This document shows positions 1-8,380 of a stretch of 64,000 nt of DNA, piece by piece. The DNA lies in contig JAJRQT010000135.1 of NCBI GenBank assembly GCA_024280115.1, positions 1 through 64,000 of the forward strand. The letters are read 5' to 3'. Within the stretch, counting starts at the first letter, position 1, and each line of letters opens with the position of its first letter. The translations under genes were made by a program, and so were the position numbers. Source of the stretch: Bacteroidota bacterium (lineage in GTDB: Bacteria > Bacteroidota > Bacteroidia > Cytophagales > Cyclobacteriaceae). Below the pieces are notes generated by a model. The model ran no database searches. It was given only the letters and a program-made list of their open reading frames with translations, and had not been told where the DNA came from.

Positions 1-2
1 AT

Positions 3-122
3 GAATATTTTTTTAGGTTTAACCGGAGAAATCATAGGATTTCAATCTTAGATAAAATTATTGAAAGATGTGTACTACATGAACCTGTGAGCTATGCAAT
101 GATTAAATCAAATGCGATCTAA
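3..122 (+). mobile_element. C-terminal tail of an IS1595/ISXO2-like transposase (partial)
   Basis: A reading frame is open from the first bases of the window to a TAA at 120-122, giving 39 residues that begin EYFFRFNRRNH and end PVSYAMIKSNAI. The F-R-F-N-R-R motif followed by an amphipathic helix is typical of the very C-terminus of ISXO2/IS1595-family DDE transposases. The start lies outside the window, so nothing can be said about intactness. No clear terminal inverted repeat is visible between the stop and the terminator at 151. The family assignment rests on this short motif alone. Confidence 0.5.
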
Positions 123-150
123 ATGGGTAACCCTATAAATTAATATCAAT

Positions 151-180
151 AAAAAAAGGGTCTTAATGGACCCTTTTTTT
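151..180 (-). terminator. Rho-independent terminator of the SPOR gene
   Basis: A perfect 12-bp stem, AAAAAAAGGGTC against GACCCTTTTTTT, encloses a 6-nt loop and is flanked by A and T runs. It works in either direction. It lies 24 bp beyond the stop of the minus-strand SPOR gene and can also end the transposase transcript from the left. Confidence 0.8.
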
Positions 181-204
181 ATTGAATTTACTTAGTGATT
201 TTTC

Positions 205-825
205 TTACTGGACAACACCTTCGAGCACATCTTTCATTGCTACCCTTGTGCCATCTTTATAAGGAACAATCCATGCATCATTCACTCCCATTTCTCTAAG
301 ATACTTTTTGAATGTATCAGCCTCCCAATAATCTCTATATTTTCCCAGCGTGATTTTCTGAACACCATCAGCATCAGATTCTCCACCAAAATTTTCGTTG
401 TTTTCAAAATACTTTGAAAGGTCTTTATTTCTAAATGCTCCTATTTGAACTTTGAAAATGACTCCATCATCCGATACTACAGGGGCACCTGCCGGTTGAC
501 TTGCACCTTCTTGTTTAGCTTTGGCAATTGCTTTCTTAGCTGCGTTTACCTGGGCTTCCATTTTTCTGTTTTGCTCTGTAAGTTCAGCGATTTTGGCATC
601 CTTCTCCCCCATACCTGCCTGAAGACTTGATAACTGACCTTGAATACTACTCATTTCAGATTTCAGGGATTCATTTTCTTCATACATCCTTTTGAATTGC
701 TCAGGAGTAGTCTTTTTAAGTTTCTTTTTCCACTCTTTCTTTTCCTTTTTTGTGAGCTGGGCCGTGGCAACATTTGCGGCTGACAAACAAAAGATTATTG
801 CTACGATAAATACTATGTTTTTCAT
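205..825 (-). CDS. Secreted coiled-coil protein with C-terminal SPOR-like domain
   Basis: 206 residues. An N-terminal signal peptide (about residues 1-22, ending ANVATAQ) is followed by a highly charged Lys/Glu region with predicted coiled coil (about 25-105), a short Pro/Ala linker, and a C-terminal SPOR-like fold (about 120-195). That fold contains VQIGAFR, the usual first strand of SPOR domains, and a second VQKITLGKY strand. SPOR domains bind denuded peptidoglycan, so a periplasmic or cell-wall role is likely. The exact function is unknown. It is transcribed alone, with a terminator behind it. Confidence 0.7.
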   Translation of the reverse strand: MKNIVFIVAIIFCLSAANVATAQLTKKEKKEWKKKLKKTTPEQFKRMYEENESLKSEMSSIQGQLSSLQAGMGEKDAKIAELTEQNRKMEAQVNAAKKAIAKAKQEGASQPAGAPVVSDDGVIFKVQIGAFRNKDLSKYFENNENFGGESDADGVQKITLGKYRDYWEADTFKKYLREMGVNDAWIVPYKDGTRVAMKDVLEGVVQ

Positions 826-861
826 TTCAGTCGTACTTTTAAAGTTTACTTTTGATTTCTC

Positions 862-894
862 CGAAAGTACTTAAATATTTTTGCAAATACCAAA
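862..894 (-). promoter_or_regulatory. Candidate promoter of the SPOR gene
   Basis: On the minus strand a TTTG (891-894) is followed after 21 nt by TACTTTCG (862-869), one base off the Bacteroidota -7 consensus TAnnTTTG. It lies about 37 nt upstream of the start codon. The call is from motif spacing only. Confidence 0.4.
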
Positions 895-1068
895 TGCAAA
901 ATTGTACTATTTTAAGTATAAAGTCACATTGAAGCGACTAATTGATATTTATATTTAAAAATACGGTTTTTGTGAAATACTACAGGCAATTGAAAAATGC
1001 ACCGGTAAATTTCAAATATATACAATTATTTATACAGGAAAAGAACAGATATAACCTGGCTCAAATAA

Positions 1069-2442
1069 TTAATTGTAACCGATCCAAACTGCTACGATAA
1101 GCGCAAAAGAACCGACAATCCAAAATTTTAACATTAATGGAATTATAAATTTAAACCATCGATCATATGGGATTCCTGCTATTCCAATAATTCCCATAAG
1201 TACCGCATTTGTCGGGACGAGCATATTGGTAAATCCGTCTCCAAATTGATACGCCAATACAGCTATCTGCCTGCTCACACCGGTCAGGTCCGCGATCGGA
1301 GACATAAGCGGCATAGTAACATAAGCCTGCCCACTTCCCGAAGGGATGAAGAAATTTAAAAGACTCTGAATCAAGTACATGCCTACAGATGCCAGCTCCG
1401 GTCCAGTCTTTTGAAGCGGTATGGAAAGTGCGTTAACAATCGTATGTAAAACCTGGCCATCTTCCAATAAGAGCGCAATAGACCTTGCAAATCCGATAAG
1501 CAAAGCTGTCATCGTAAGTTCACTTGCACCGATGGCAAAAGCTTTTGCTGCTTCGTTCGGATTCATTCTGCCAACGAATATCACCGCCACGGCCAAACCA
1601 AAAAATACCGCACTTAATTCCGTGAGGTACCAATGCCATTTTGAAATCCCATAAACGATTAATCCTAAAGCAAATAGGGTAAGTGTCATAATCATCCAAT
1701 GGACTTTTTTGAGATTTGGATAGGACTTGGCAACCGAACTCCTATTATTTTCACTATTGTACATTAAACTTGAAGACGGATTTTTTATGACATTAAGTGC
1801 ATATTTCTGTACATGATGCCACCCGATCAGAAAAAAGGGAATGAACAAAATGAGCCTATACCACAAGCCTGAAGTAGGTGGTAATTCAGCAACTTCCTGG
1901 GCAATCATGACTGTAAATGGATTTATTGCTGCTACTCCATACCCAACTCCATAACCTACCACCATTATTGCCACAGCAGAAACAGTATCCATTTTTATTC
2001 CGATACTAAGGGCAATCAAAACAGATATAAATGTAAGATATTCCTCTGCCATTCCCAAAGTGCTTGAGCCAATCGAAAAAACAAGCATACATACAACGAT
2101 TAATATTTGAGGCTTTGAGCCAAATTTTTCAAGCATTTTCCCTAAAAAAGCATCAATTGCCCCTGTAGATTTTATAACCGATAGCGCTCCTCCAATAATG
2201 AAAATAAAGAAGATAATGCCCTGGCTATCCGCAAATGCCCTTGGCAAAACAGTGAACAAGCTCCAAACACTCAATAAAGATTTTTCAGGATACTGTTCAT
2301 AACTATCCGGAACTACCTCTGACCTGCCGTGTTCATTTTCCAGAACTTCAAAACTTCCCTGAGGAAGAATATATGTTAAAACCAAAGCAAAAACCATCAT
2401 GCCAAAAAGTAGCACAAGTGTATGAGGAACTTTAAATTTCAT
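1069..2442 (-). CDS. yfcC: YfcC-family membrane transporter (DcuC/ArgO-type basic amino acid or dicarboxylate carrier)
   Basis: 457 residues with about 12 hydrophobic segments. It starts MKFKVPHTLVLLFGMM and continues YILPQGSFE, the signature start of YfcC/C4-dicarboxylate anaerobic carrier proteins. Gly/Ser-rich re-entrant regions (SGSGQAYVTMPLMSPI near the C-terminus) are typical of the family. The substrate cannot be read from sequence; related proteins carry arginine/ornithine or C4-dicarboxylates. It follows radA by 9 bp and is probably the last gene of a YjjX-radA-yfcC transcript. Confidence 0.75.
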   Translation of the reverse strand: MKFKVPHTLVLLFGMMVFALVLTYILPQGSFEVLENEHGRSEVVPDSYEQYPEKSLLSVWSLFTVLPRAFADSQGIIFFIFIIGGALSVIKSTGAIDAFLGKMLEKFGSKPQILIVVCMLVFSIGSSTLGMAEEYLTFISVLIALSIGIKMDTVSAVAIMVVGYGVGYGVAAINPFTVMIAQEVAELPPTSGLWYRLILFIPFFLIGWHHVQKYALNVIKNPSSSLMYNSENNRSSVAKSYPNLKKVHWMIMTLTLFALGLIVYGISKWHWYLTELSAVFFGLAVAVIFVGRMNPNEAAKAFAIGASELTMTALLIGFARSIALLLEDGQVLHTIVNALSIPLQKTGPELASVGMYLIQSLLNFFIPSGSGQAYVTMPLMSPIADLTGVSRQIAVLAYQFGDGFTNMLVPTNAVLMGIIGIAGIPYDRWFKFIIPLMLKFWIVGSFALIVAVWIGYN

Positions 2443-2451
2443 AATTAATGG

Positions 2452-3822
2452 TTAATTTAAAATTGACGAAAGAACTGAATCCAGCTTTGAATACGGTTTT
2501 ATTTCAATGTTAATTTTTGAAACATCCAATCCCTTTGTATTATAATTGGAAATATAAATTTGGTCAAAACCTAGTTTTTCTGCCTCCATAATCCTGCTTT
2601 CTATTCTGTTAACTGCACGGATTTCCCCGCCAAGACCAATCTCAGCAGCAAAACACACTTTTTTCGGAATAGGAATTTCCTCCAGCGAAGAAATGATGGA
2701 AACGGCTACAGCTAAATCTATCGCAGGATCATCAATTCGCAGTCCACCTGTAATATTCAGGAATACATCCTGCATTCCCAATCTGTACCCACCCCGTTTT
2801 TCAAGAACAGCCAGCAGCATGTTGAGCCTTTTCGAATCAAAACCTGTTGAGCTTCGCTGGGGTGTTCCATAAGCAGCGGAAGAAACCAATGATTGAATCT
2901 CGATCAATAAGGGTCGGTTCCCTTCCAGTGATGCACCAATCGAAATGCCACTCAATCCGTCGTCTCGTTGCGAAATCAATATTTCTGATGGGTTCGAAAC
3001 CTGTCTCAATCCATTACTTTGCATTTCATAAATGCCCAACTCTGAGGTAGAACCAAATCTGTTTTTAGTAGTTCTCAATATTCTATAGCTCAGATGGCGA
3101 TCTCCCTCAAACTGAATAACGGTGTCCACCATGTGTTCAAGGATTTTAGGCCCGGCCAGGGACCCATCTTTTGTAATATGGCCTATTAAAAACACTGGTG
3201 TATTGGTCTTTTTAGCAAATTTCATTAGCTCACCGGCACACTGGCGAACCTGCGTAATACTTCCTGAAGCCGCGTCCACTTTATCAGTAAAAATAGTTTG
3301 AATTGAATCAATGATCAGAATAGATGGCCTCAATGCCTTTATCTGAATAAAAATTGAGTTGAGATTGGTCTCGGTTAGAATGTAAAGTGACGAGGATTGA
3401 TGCCCGATTCTTTGAGCACGCATCTTAAGTTGCTGTTCGCTCTCCTCTCCGGAAACATATAAGATGTCCGCAAAAGTCATCCTGAGGGCAATTTGCAGCA
3501 TCAGTGTAGATTTGCCAATCCCAGGTTCTCCACCAATGAGCACCATTGACCCACTCACCAGTCCTCCTCCTAACACCCTATCCAGTTCAATATCTTTTGT
3601 TTGTATCCGGAATTCATTGCTTATTTCAATTTCATCAATTGCAACAGGTTTAGATTTCGGAATTTTTGGACCTTTTTCATCAACCCAGTCCTGAGGTTCG
3701 AAAGCAGCAAATACCTCTTCTACGAAAGTGTTCCATTCACCACAGCTTGGACATTTACCCAGCCATTTGGGAGATTGTACCCCACAATTCTGGCAGAAAA
3801 AAGCGGTTTTCTTTTTAGCCAT
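2452..3822 (-). CDS. radA: DNA repair protein RadA
   Basis: 456 residues, full family length. An N-terminal C4 zinc finger (CQNCG...CPSCGEW) comes first, then a RecA-like ATPase core with Walker A GGEPGIGKST, the RadA-specific KNRFG motif, and a C-terminal Lon-protease-like domain with a degenerate active site. RadA drives branch migration of recombination intermediates. The start overlaps the end of the upstream YjjX gene by 8 bp, implying translational coupling. Confidence 0.95.
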   Translation of the reverse strand: MAKKKTAFFCQNCGVQSPKWLGKCPSCGEWNTFVEEVFAAFEPQDWVDEKGPKIPKSKPVAIDEIEISNEFRIQTKDIELDRVLGGGLVSGSMVLIGGEPGIGKSTLMLQIALRMTFADILYVSGEESEQQLKMRAQRIGHQSSSLYILTETNLNSIFIQIKALRPSILIIDSIQTIFTDKVDAASGSITQVRQCAGELMKFAKKTNTPVFLIGHITKDGSLAGPKILEHMVDTVIQFEGDRHLSYRILRTTKNRFGSTSELGIYEMQSNGLRQVSNPSEILISQRDDGLSGISIGASLEGNRPLLIEIQSLVSSAAYGTPQRSSTGFDSKRLNMLLAVLEKRGGYRLGMQDVFLNITGGLRIDDPAIDLAVAVSIISSLEEIPIPKKVCFAAEIGLGGEIRAVNRIESRIMEAEKLGFDQIYISNYNTKGLDVSKINIEIKPYSKLDSVLSSILN

Positions 3823-4363
3823 TGTTCATCTGGTAAAGTTCTTTATTTATAAAAGGAATCAGCGCCAATATAATGGCATGTCTATAGTACTCCACTCGAT
3901 CGATCACATTATTTGTCAAAATTCCAACTGCACCGTTGCCTTGTTTTGAATTATTTCTCTTAAATACCATATCATCTGCATGGCCAAGCTCCATTCCCTG
4001 ATTAATGAGATCTACAATTCTTGGTGGAAGTTGAAAAGTAGATGTTCGCGCTTTCCCAGCTCTGCGTTCACCCAGGATAACAACCCAGGCAAAAGCTTCC
4101 ATCTCATCACCAATCTTTTGAATCCCACCTTCTATTCCAACAAAAAAGTTGCCGCCAGGGAATTTTACTTTCAAATTCCTTGCCCTGTTTTCAGCGCCGA
4201 GTAGTGTATCCTCATCAGTCATTGGTTGGTCTCCAACTCCGGAAGAAACTGATTTACCAATAAATTCCATCCGGGAGTTATTGCTGAATACCTCTTCAAA
4301 TCCGTGCCTTGTGCATTCAATCTTCACCGGGTTTTTAGATCCGATATAAACTTTTTTCAACAT
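3815..4363 (-). CDS. yjjX: Inosine/xanthosine triphosphatase (YjjX/DUF84 family)
   Basis: About 182 residues from the internal ATG at 4361-4363 (MLKKVYIGSKNPVK). An in-frame ATG 30 nt further up (4393) would add ten residues outside the family's normal start. The S-K-N-P-V-K N-terminus, the E-N-R-A-R-N motif and the F-V-G-I-E-G-G core are characteristic of YjjX, which hydrolyses non-canonical ITP/XTP in the cytoplasm. It heads the cluster with radA, so both products deal with DNA or nucleotide damage. Confidence 0.85.
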   Translation of the reverse strand: MLKKVYIGSKNPVKIECTRHGFEEVFSNNSRMEFIGKSVSSGVGDQPMTDEDTLLGAENRARNLKVKFPGGNFFVGIEGGIQKIGDEMEAFAWVVILGERRAGKARTSTFQLPPRIVDLINQGMELGHADDMVFKRNNSKQGNGAVGILTNNVIDRVEYYRHAIILALIPFINKELYQMNNG

Positions 4364-4393
4364 AATGGAAGAATAGCTTGAAAATTCATCCAT

Positions 4394-4776
4394 AAAAATA
4401 ATTCAAAAATTGACAATCGTTAAACCATTCCTATTTAAGTCTCTGATTATTTCAATCTATTAGTTCTGGCAAATATTAGAATTATGGAATATAAAATCAT
4501 TTAAACTTGCCTTACCCATCCTGGGACCAACAAAGAGGAGATTCCAATACAAATAAAAAGGAAGCTACACTCACTTTAGAACAATTGAATAGAGTTTATT
4601 GCATCGCTGAATGATCATCCTACTCTATTGTTCGTTAATATATTTACTTTTACACAATGAGAATTTTATGTCCTTCGTTTAGAATATTAGTGAACTAAAT
4701 TAATAAAAATGTAGTTAGTTGTCTAAAGGTTAATTCATCTTACAATTATAACCATTACTGTAAATATGGCCATTCA
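4394..4776. other. Intergenic region, divergent
   Basis: About 380 bp of AT-rich sequence between the divergent YjjX operon and the lipoprotein/nitronate monooxygenase unit. Both promoters must lie here. A TACTTTTA around 4645-4655 resembles a -7 box but has no well-spaced -33 element. I see no RNA gene or repeat. Confidence 0.4.
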
Positions 4777-4887
4777 ATGAAAAAATTAATAATATTTTTA
4801 CTACTTGCATTCTTTATATATTCATGTACAAGGCCACCTGCACAACCGTGGCAACCAACCAAGTATAAGAAGCATAAAAACAGATAG
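4777..4887 (+). CDS. Tiny lipoprotein, 36 residues
   Basis: ATG at 4777 gives MKKLIIFLLLAFFIYSC followed by TRPPAQPW and a Lys-rich tail, ending TAG at 4885-4887. This is a textbook lipoprotein signal: two Lys, a hydrophobic core, and a Y-S-C lipobox. The mature part is only about 20 residues and basic. It ends 4 nt before the likely TTG start of the nitronate monooxygenase, so the two are probably co-transcribed. Function unknown. No homologue is recognised, but composition and signal make a real gene likely. Confidence 0.6.
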   Translation: MKKLIIFLLLAFFIYSCTRPPAQPWQPTKYKKHKNR

Positions 4888-4891
4888 TCTC

Positions 4892-5878
4892 TTGATAAAA
4901 TATCCAAAGATAAACACCCCTCTGACAGAATTATTAAAAATTCAATATCCAATAATTATGGCTCCAATGTTTTTGGTTTCTAATACCAAAATGACCATTG
5001 AAGCTACAAAAGCTGGAATTACAGGCGCAATTCCCGCCTTAAATTACAGGACAGACAGCGAGTTCAGATCTGCTCTGGAAGAATTAAAAAAAAATGCAGA
5101 AGGCCCTTTTGGCATTAATCTCATTGCCAATAAATCGAATATTAAATTAAAGGATCAGCTCAATGCCTGCCTGGACTTTAAAGTAGATTTTATAATTACC
5201 TCTCTTGGAAATCCATTCAAAATCATTCGTGATTGTCATGAACAGGGTATTTTAGTTTTTTGTGATGTCATCGATGAGTATTACGGGGAAAAAGTATCAG
5301 CGCTAAAACCTGACGGCTTAATTGCTGTTAATAATCAAGCTGGTGGACACGCCGGGAAATTAAGCAGTAAAGAATTAATTAGCCGCTTAAAATCAGTTTC
5401 TAATCTTCCCATCATATCAGCAGGAGGAGTAGGCACGGGGGCACAATTAAGGGAAAAACTTGGAGAAGGAGCATGTGGAATTTCAATGGGGAGTCCATTT
5501 ATTGCCACAGATGAGTCACCGGTTTCCTGGGAATATAAGGAAGCGTGTATCAACTATTCCGCTGCGGATATCGTTATGACAACCAAACTGAGTGGAACCC
5601 CATGTACAGTTATCAACACTCCCTATGTTCAACAAACAGGGACAAAACAGAATCTGTTTGAGTCATTCCTAAACAAAAATAAAAGATTTAAAAAACTGGC
5701 GAAAATGCTCACTTTTTATAAAGGGATGAAATCTCTTAAAAAGGCAGCTTTCCATTCCACGTATCAAAGTGTTTGGTGCGCCGGGCCTTCTATTGAGCAT
5801 GTAACTGAGATATTGCCCGTCAAAAGCCTTGTCCATAATTTACTATCGGAATATCAAGAAACAGAAAATGTATTTTGA
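4892..5878 (+). CDS. Nitronate monooxygenase (2-nitropropane dioxygenase) family protein
   Basis: About 328 residues from a TTG at 4892, reading LIKYPKINTPLTELLKIQYP and on into IIMAPMFLVS, the usual start of this FMN-dependent TIM-barrel family. An upstream ATG (4805) would overlap the small lipoprotein gene and add unconserved sequence. The FMN/phosphate-binding motifs NQAGGHAG and SAGGVGTGAQL are present, as is G-I-S-M-G-S-P-F near the end of the barrel. The enzyme oxidises alkyl nitronates such as propionate-3-nitronate; some relatives have other substrates. Confidence 0.8.
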   Translation: MIKYPKINTPLTELLKIQYPIIMAPMFLVSNTKMTIEATKAGITGAIPALNYRTDSEFRSALEELKKNAEGPFGINLIANKSNIKLKDQLNACLDFKVDFIITSLGNPFKIIRDCHEQGILVFCDVIDEYYGEKVSALKPDGLIAVNNQAGGHAGKLSSKELISRLKSVSNLPIISAGGVGTGAQLREKLGEGACGISMGSPFIATDESPVSWEYKEACINYSAADIVMTTKLSGTPCTVINTPYVQQTGTKQNLFESFLNKNKRFKKLAKMLTFYKGMKSLKKAAFHSTYQSVWCAGPSIEHVTEILPVKSLVHNLLSEYQETENVF

Positions 5879-5902
5879 CCTCTCATTTATTTTACTGCGC
5901 TT

Positions 5903-6586
5903 ATGATTTCTGCAAAAATGATATTTAAAATACTCCCCTGGCTGCTTTTAGTCATAATAATTTATATGCTGTATCTGACCAATAATTGGCCATTTGTGGA
6001 AAAAGATAATCAAAATCAGCATATAATTGATTCTTCAGTTATACTAAAAGAAGTTGAAAGTCTTGGAAAACTTGAACTTGTGAAGTATAATTTCAAAGAG
6101 GTATTTGAATACAAAAGACTGAGTAATGGAAAAATCATTGGAAATAGTTTGCTCAATTCGTATGACTACGATCCCGATTTGAGCGTGATATTAATTGCTT
6201 CCGGTGAGGCAGTTGGATGTATAGATTTAACAAAAATTGAACTATCTGATGTGGGCATCAATGGCGATTCTGTGATAATATCTCTTCCCGCTCCAGAACT
6301 TTGTTACCATAAACTTGATATGGAAAATACAAAAATCTACAATTTTAGTGATGAGAGTTGGTGGAGCCGACTGTTTTCCGATGAAGATGAGAAAAGTAAA
6401 ATCTTACAAATGGCTTATAGAAAAGCAGAAATCAGATTGAAAGAAGCCGCCATAGAATCCGGAATTTATCAATCGACAAATCAAAATGTAACAATTATGC
6501 TGAAGCCGATCCTAGGACAATTGACTGGAAAAATAGTATATTTTCACACCTCATTACCGGAAAATGAATTAGAGGCGGAACTATAG
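5903..6586 (+). CDS. DUF4230 domain protein, membrane-anchored
   Basis: 227 residues with one N-terminal transmembrane helix (about residues 8-26) followed by an extracytoplasmic domain matching DUF4230: VILIASGEAVGCIDLTKIE, then VIISLPAPELC and a C-terminal helix rich in A/E/K. DUF4230 proteins are common in Bacteroidota and have no known function. It lies 24 bp after the nitronate monooxygenase and is convergent with recX, the stops overlapping by 6 bp. Confidence 0.7.
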   Translation: MISAKMIFKILPWLLLVIIIYMLYLTNNWPFVEKDNQNQHIIDSSVILKEVESLGKLELVKYNFKEVFEYKRLSNGKIIGNSLLNSYDYDPDLSVILIASGEAVGCIDLTKIELSDVGINGDSVIISLPAPELCYHKLDMENTKIYNFSDESWWSRLFSDEDEKSKILQMAYRKAEIRLKEAAIESGIYQSTNQNVTIMLKPILGQLTGKIVYFHTSLPENELEAEL

Positions 6587-7039
6587 TCTGTCATTCAAAA
6601 TAGACCAAACCAATTCCATTTCAAACCCTTTGTTGATCATATACCTGGCAGTTTTATTCTTTATTGTATAAATGTCTCCCGAAATTTGGGTAGATTTTTT
6701 ATCAATCAATTTGATCATGGTTTGCTCATACTCCTCATCGGGAATTTCTTTTAATGCCTGATTAATGCAATACTCAGAAATATTTCTGTGTTTCAATTCA
6801 TAAACAATCTTTTTTTTTCCCCAGCGCTTAAGCCGGAATTTCCCACTGGCGAAGGTCCTTGCAAATCGCTCTTCGTTTACAAAATTTTCAATGATTAATT
6901 CTGACAAAACCTCTTCGACTTCATCTCTATGCAATCCTAAACTATAAAGTTTGTCTCTTACTTCTTGCTGGGTCCTTTCCTGATATGCGCAGTAAGTGCC
7001 TGCTTTTATTTTGGCGGCTTTCATCGCCTCTGTCCTCAT
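6581..7039 (-). CDS. recX: Regulatory protein RecX
   Basis: 152 residues built of three-helix RecX repeats. The conserved Y-C-A-Y-Q-E-R-T-Q-Q-E-V-R-D-K-L start and E-R-F-A-R-T-F-A-S-G-K-F-R central motif (K-R-W-G-K-K-K-I follows) are clear. RecX binds RecA filaments and limits recombination. recA is not in this window. Full length for the family. Confidence 0.9.
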   Translation of the reverse strand: MRTEAMKAAKIKAGTYCAYQERTQQEVRDKLYSLGLHRDEVEEVLSELIIENFVNEERFARTFASGKFRLKRWGKKKIVYELKHRNISEYCINQALKEIPDEEYEQTMIKLIDKKSTQISGDIYTIKNKTARYMINKGFEMELVWSILNDRL

Positions 7040-7257
7040 GACATTTTGGGTTATATTTTATACCAAAGAAACGAATTCCATTTACAATGAACAACTATCA
7101 TTTGAAAGCTCTATCCAAGGAGCATCTTGAAAAAAACCGAGTAGATCACAAGTGATTTGATAATCCTTAAAACCAATCTCCAATTAATGAATCTAGGAAA
7201 TAGTATTAACAAATTATCCAATAAAATTTGGTATAGTTATTGATTATACTTTAAAAA

Positions 7258-7431
7258 ATGAATTCAAAGATTCGGATATCGGTTTTAGTATTAGGAGTTG
7301 TTGTTGCGATGATATGTATAATGACAGCAATTCCAGGTGTGGCATTTAAAAAAGAAAAGCATTTATCAAGGCTGGATAAAAACACACAAGGATCAACAAC
7401 AGATCAGTCGCATCTCTTCAATTTGCAATAG
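7258..7431 (+). CDS. Small single-helix membrane protein, 57 residues
   Basis: ATG at 7258 reads MNSKIRISVLVLGVVVAM then ICIMTAIPGVAFKKEKH and ends TAG at 7429-7431. A basic N-terminus, a 20-residue hydrophobic helix and a polar tail of about 25 residues are visible. It lies convergent with the YfiR-like gene, 14 bp apart. I do not recognise a family. The well-formed membrane segment favours a real small gene but does not prove it. Confidence 0.4.
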   Translation: MNSKIRISVLVLGVVVAMICIMTAIPGVAFKKEKHLSRLDKNTQGSTTDQSHLFNLQ

Positions 7432-7445
7432 AACATGATTAATGG

Positions 7446-7964
7446 CTAATCCACAACTTCAGCCAATGAAAGCAGGGAAGAGCTAATTTTTAAGCCGGAA
7501 GCTTCTATGTTCTTTTTGCTGACTTTAAACCCCAGCTTAGATCCATTGATTGTAAAACATATCGGGATTCCATATTTAATCAGATCATCTTCCGACACAA
7601 ACAAAGTGTTACTGGTATTTGAATCTTCAAACAAATTAAGAATTTTGGCCTTGTTGGATTTTGGAGTATAAACCAACTGACTTGCACTGACGTCCCCGGC
7701 ATTATTCACCTTTACCACCTTTATCTCTTTTCCGGAAACTTTTTTCCCATTAAAATTATACTCAACCTCTTTAAAAGCTGTTTCGCTTCCATAAACACCA
7801 ATAGTGAAGTTTTCGCCAATATTATTCCATTGGATGTGTTTTGTGAAATTATACATAAATAAAGAATGCAGTTTATAAATACTTGCCTGTGCCTGAACCG
7901 TGCCTTGATTTATAATACAAAAGAATACAGCGGCTATGATTATCTTATTAAGATTTCTATACAT
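7446..7964 (-). CDS. YfiR-family periplasmic protein (DUF4154)
   Basis: 172 residues with a signal peptide (cleavage near V-Q-A-Q-A) and a YfiR/DUF4154 domain: SLFMYNFTKHIQWN, FTIGVYGSE, then NTLFVSED and INGSKLGFKV with a C-terminal LKISSSLLSLA helix. In Pseudomonas YfiR is a redox-sensitive periplasmic repressor of a diguanylate cyclase. No such cyclase lies nearby here, so the partner is unknown. Bacteroidota often have free-standing copies. Confidence 0.75.
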   Translation of the reverse strand: MYRNLNKIIIAAVFFCIINQGTVQAQASIYKLHSLFMYNFTKHIQWNNIGENFTIGVYGSETAFKEVEYNFNGKKVSGKEIKVVKVNNAGDVSASQLVYTPKSNKAKILNLFEDSNTSNTLFVSEDDLIKYGIPICFTINGSKLGFKVSKKNIEASGLKISSSLLSLAEVVD

Positions 7965-8380
7965 GAGTACAAAAAATAATTCTAAAAAATTAAAAAATAC
8001 TTACTCAATATTTTTAAGAAATTAAAATTAGGTGGAATAAATGCAATAAAAAGTGGATGTTTTATTTCTATATTACATAAGGTGGTAAATCTACAAATCC
8101 AGCTTATATCAAAAGTCTTATCCTGATACTAAATCTGTATTCTTTTAATAACTTCAGCTTTTCCTTATAAAAAGATGTGGCAACTTTTAATATTTAAACT
8201 CCATAACAAATTTGAGGCAAGCTTTACAAATGAAACCAATCCGGATAGGAATTAGAAATGAACATCCAGGTACCATCCCTGAAGATGGGGTGAGCGAGAT
8301 TGAAGAATTTCCGACCTAAGAATTTATTTATGATTATCCCTTAAAACAACCGCAGAACTCAATTAATAATTCTATACTAC
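7965..8380. other. Intergenic region without clear features
   Basis: About 415 bp between the YfiR-like gene and the end of rng. The only open frame of note is a 29-codon ATG frame at 8230-8319 with no membrane or family signal. I see no terminator hairpin after rng. Confidence 0.4.

Noticed and set aside
8230..8319. 29-codon ATG frame between the YfiR-like gene and rng
   Set aside because: No signal, membrane or family feature; length is within chance expectation.
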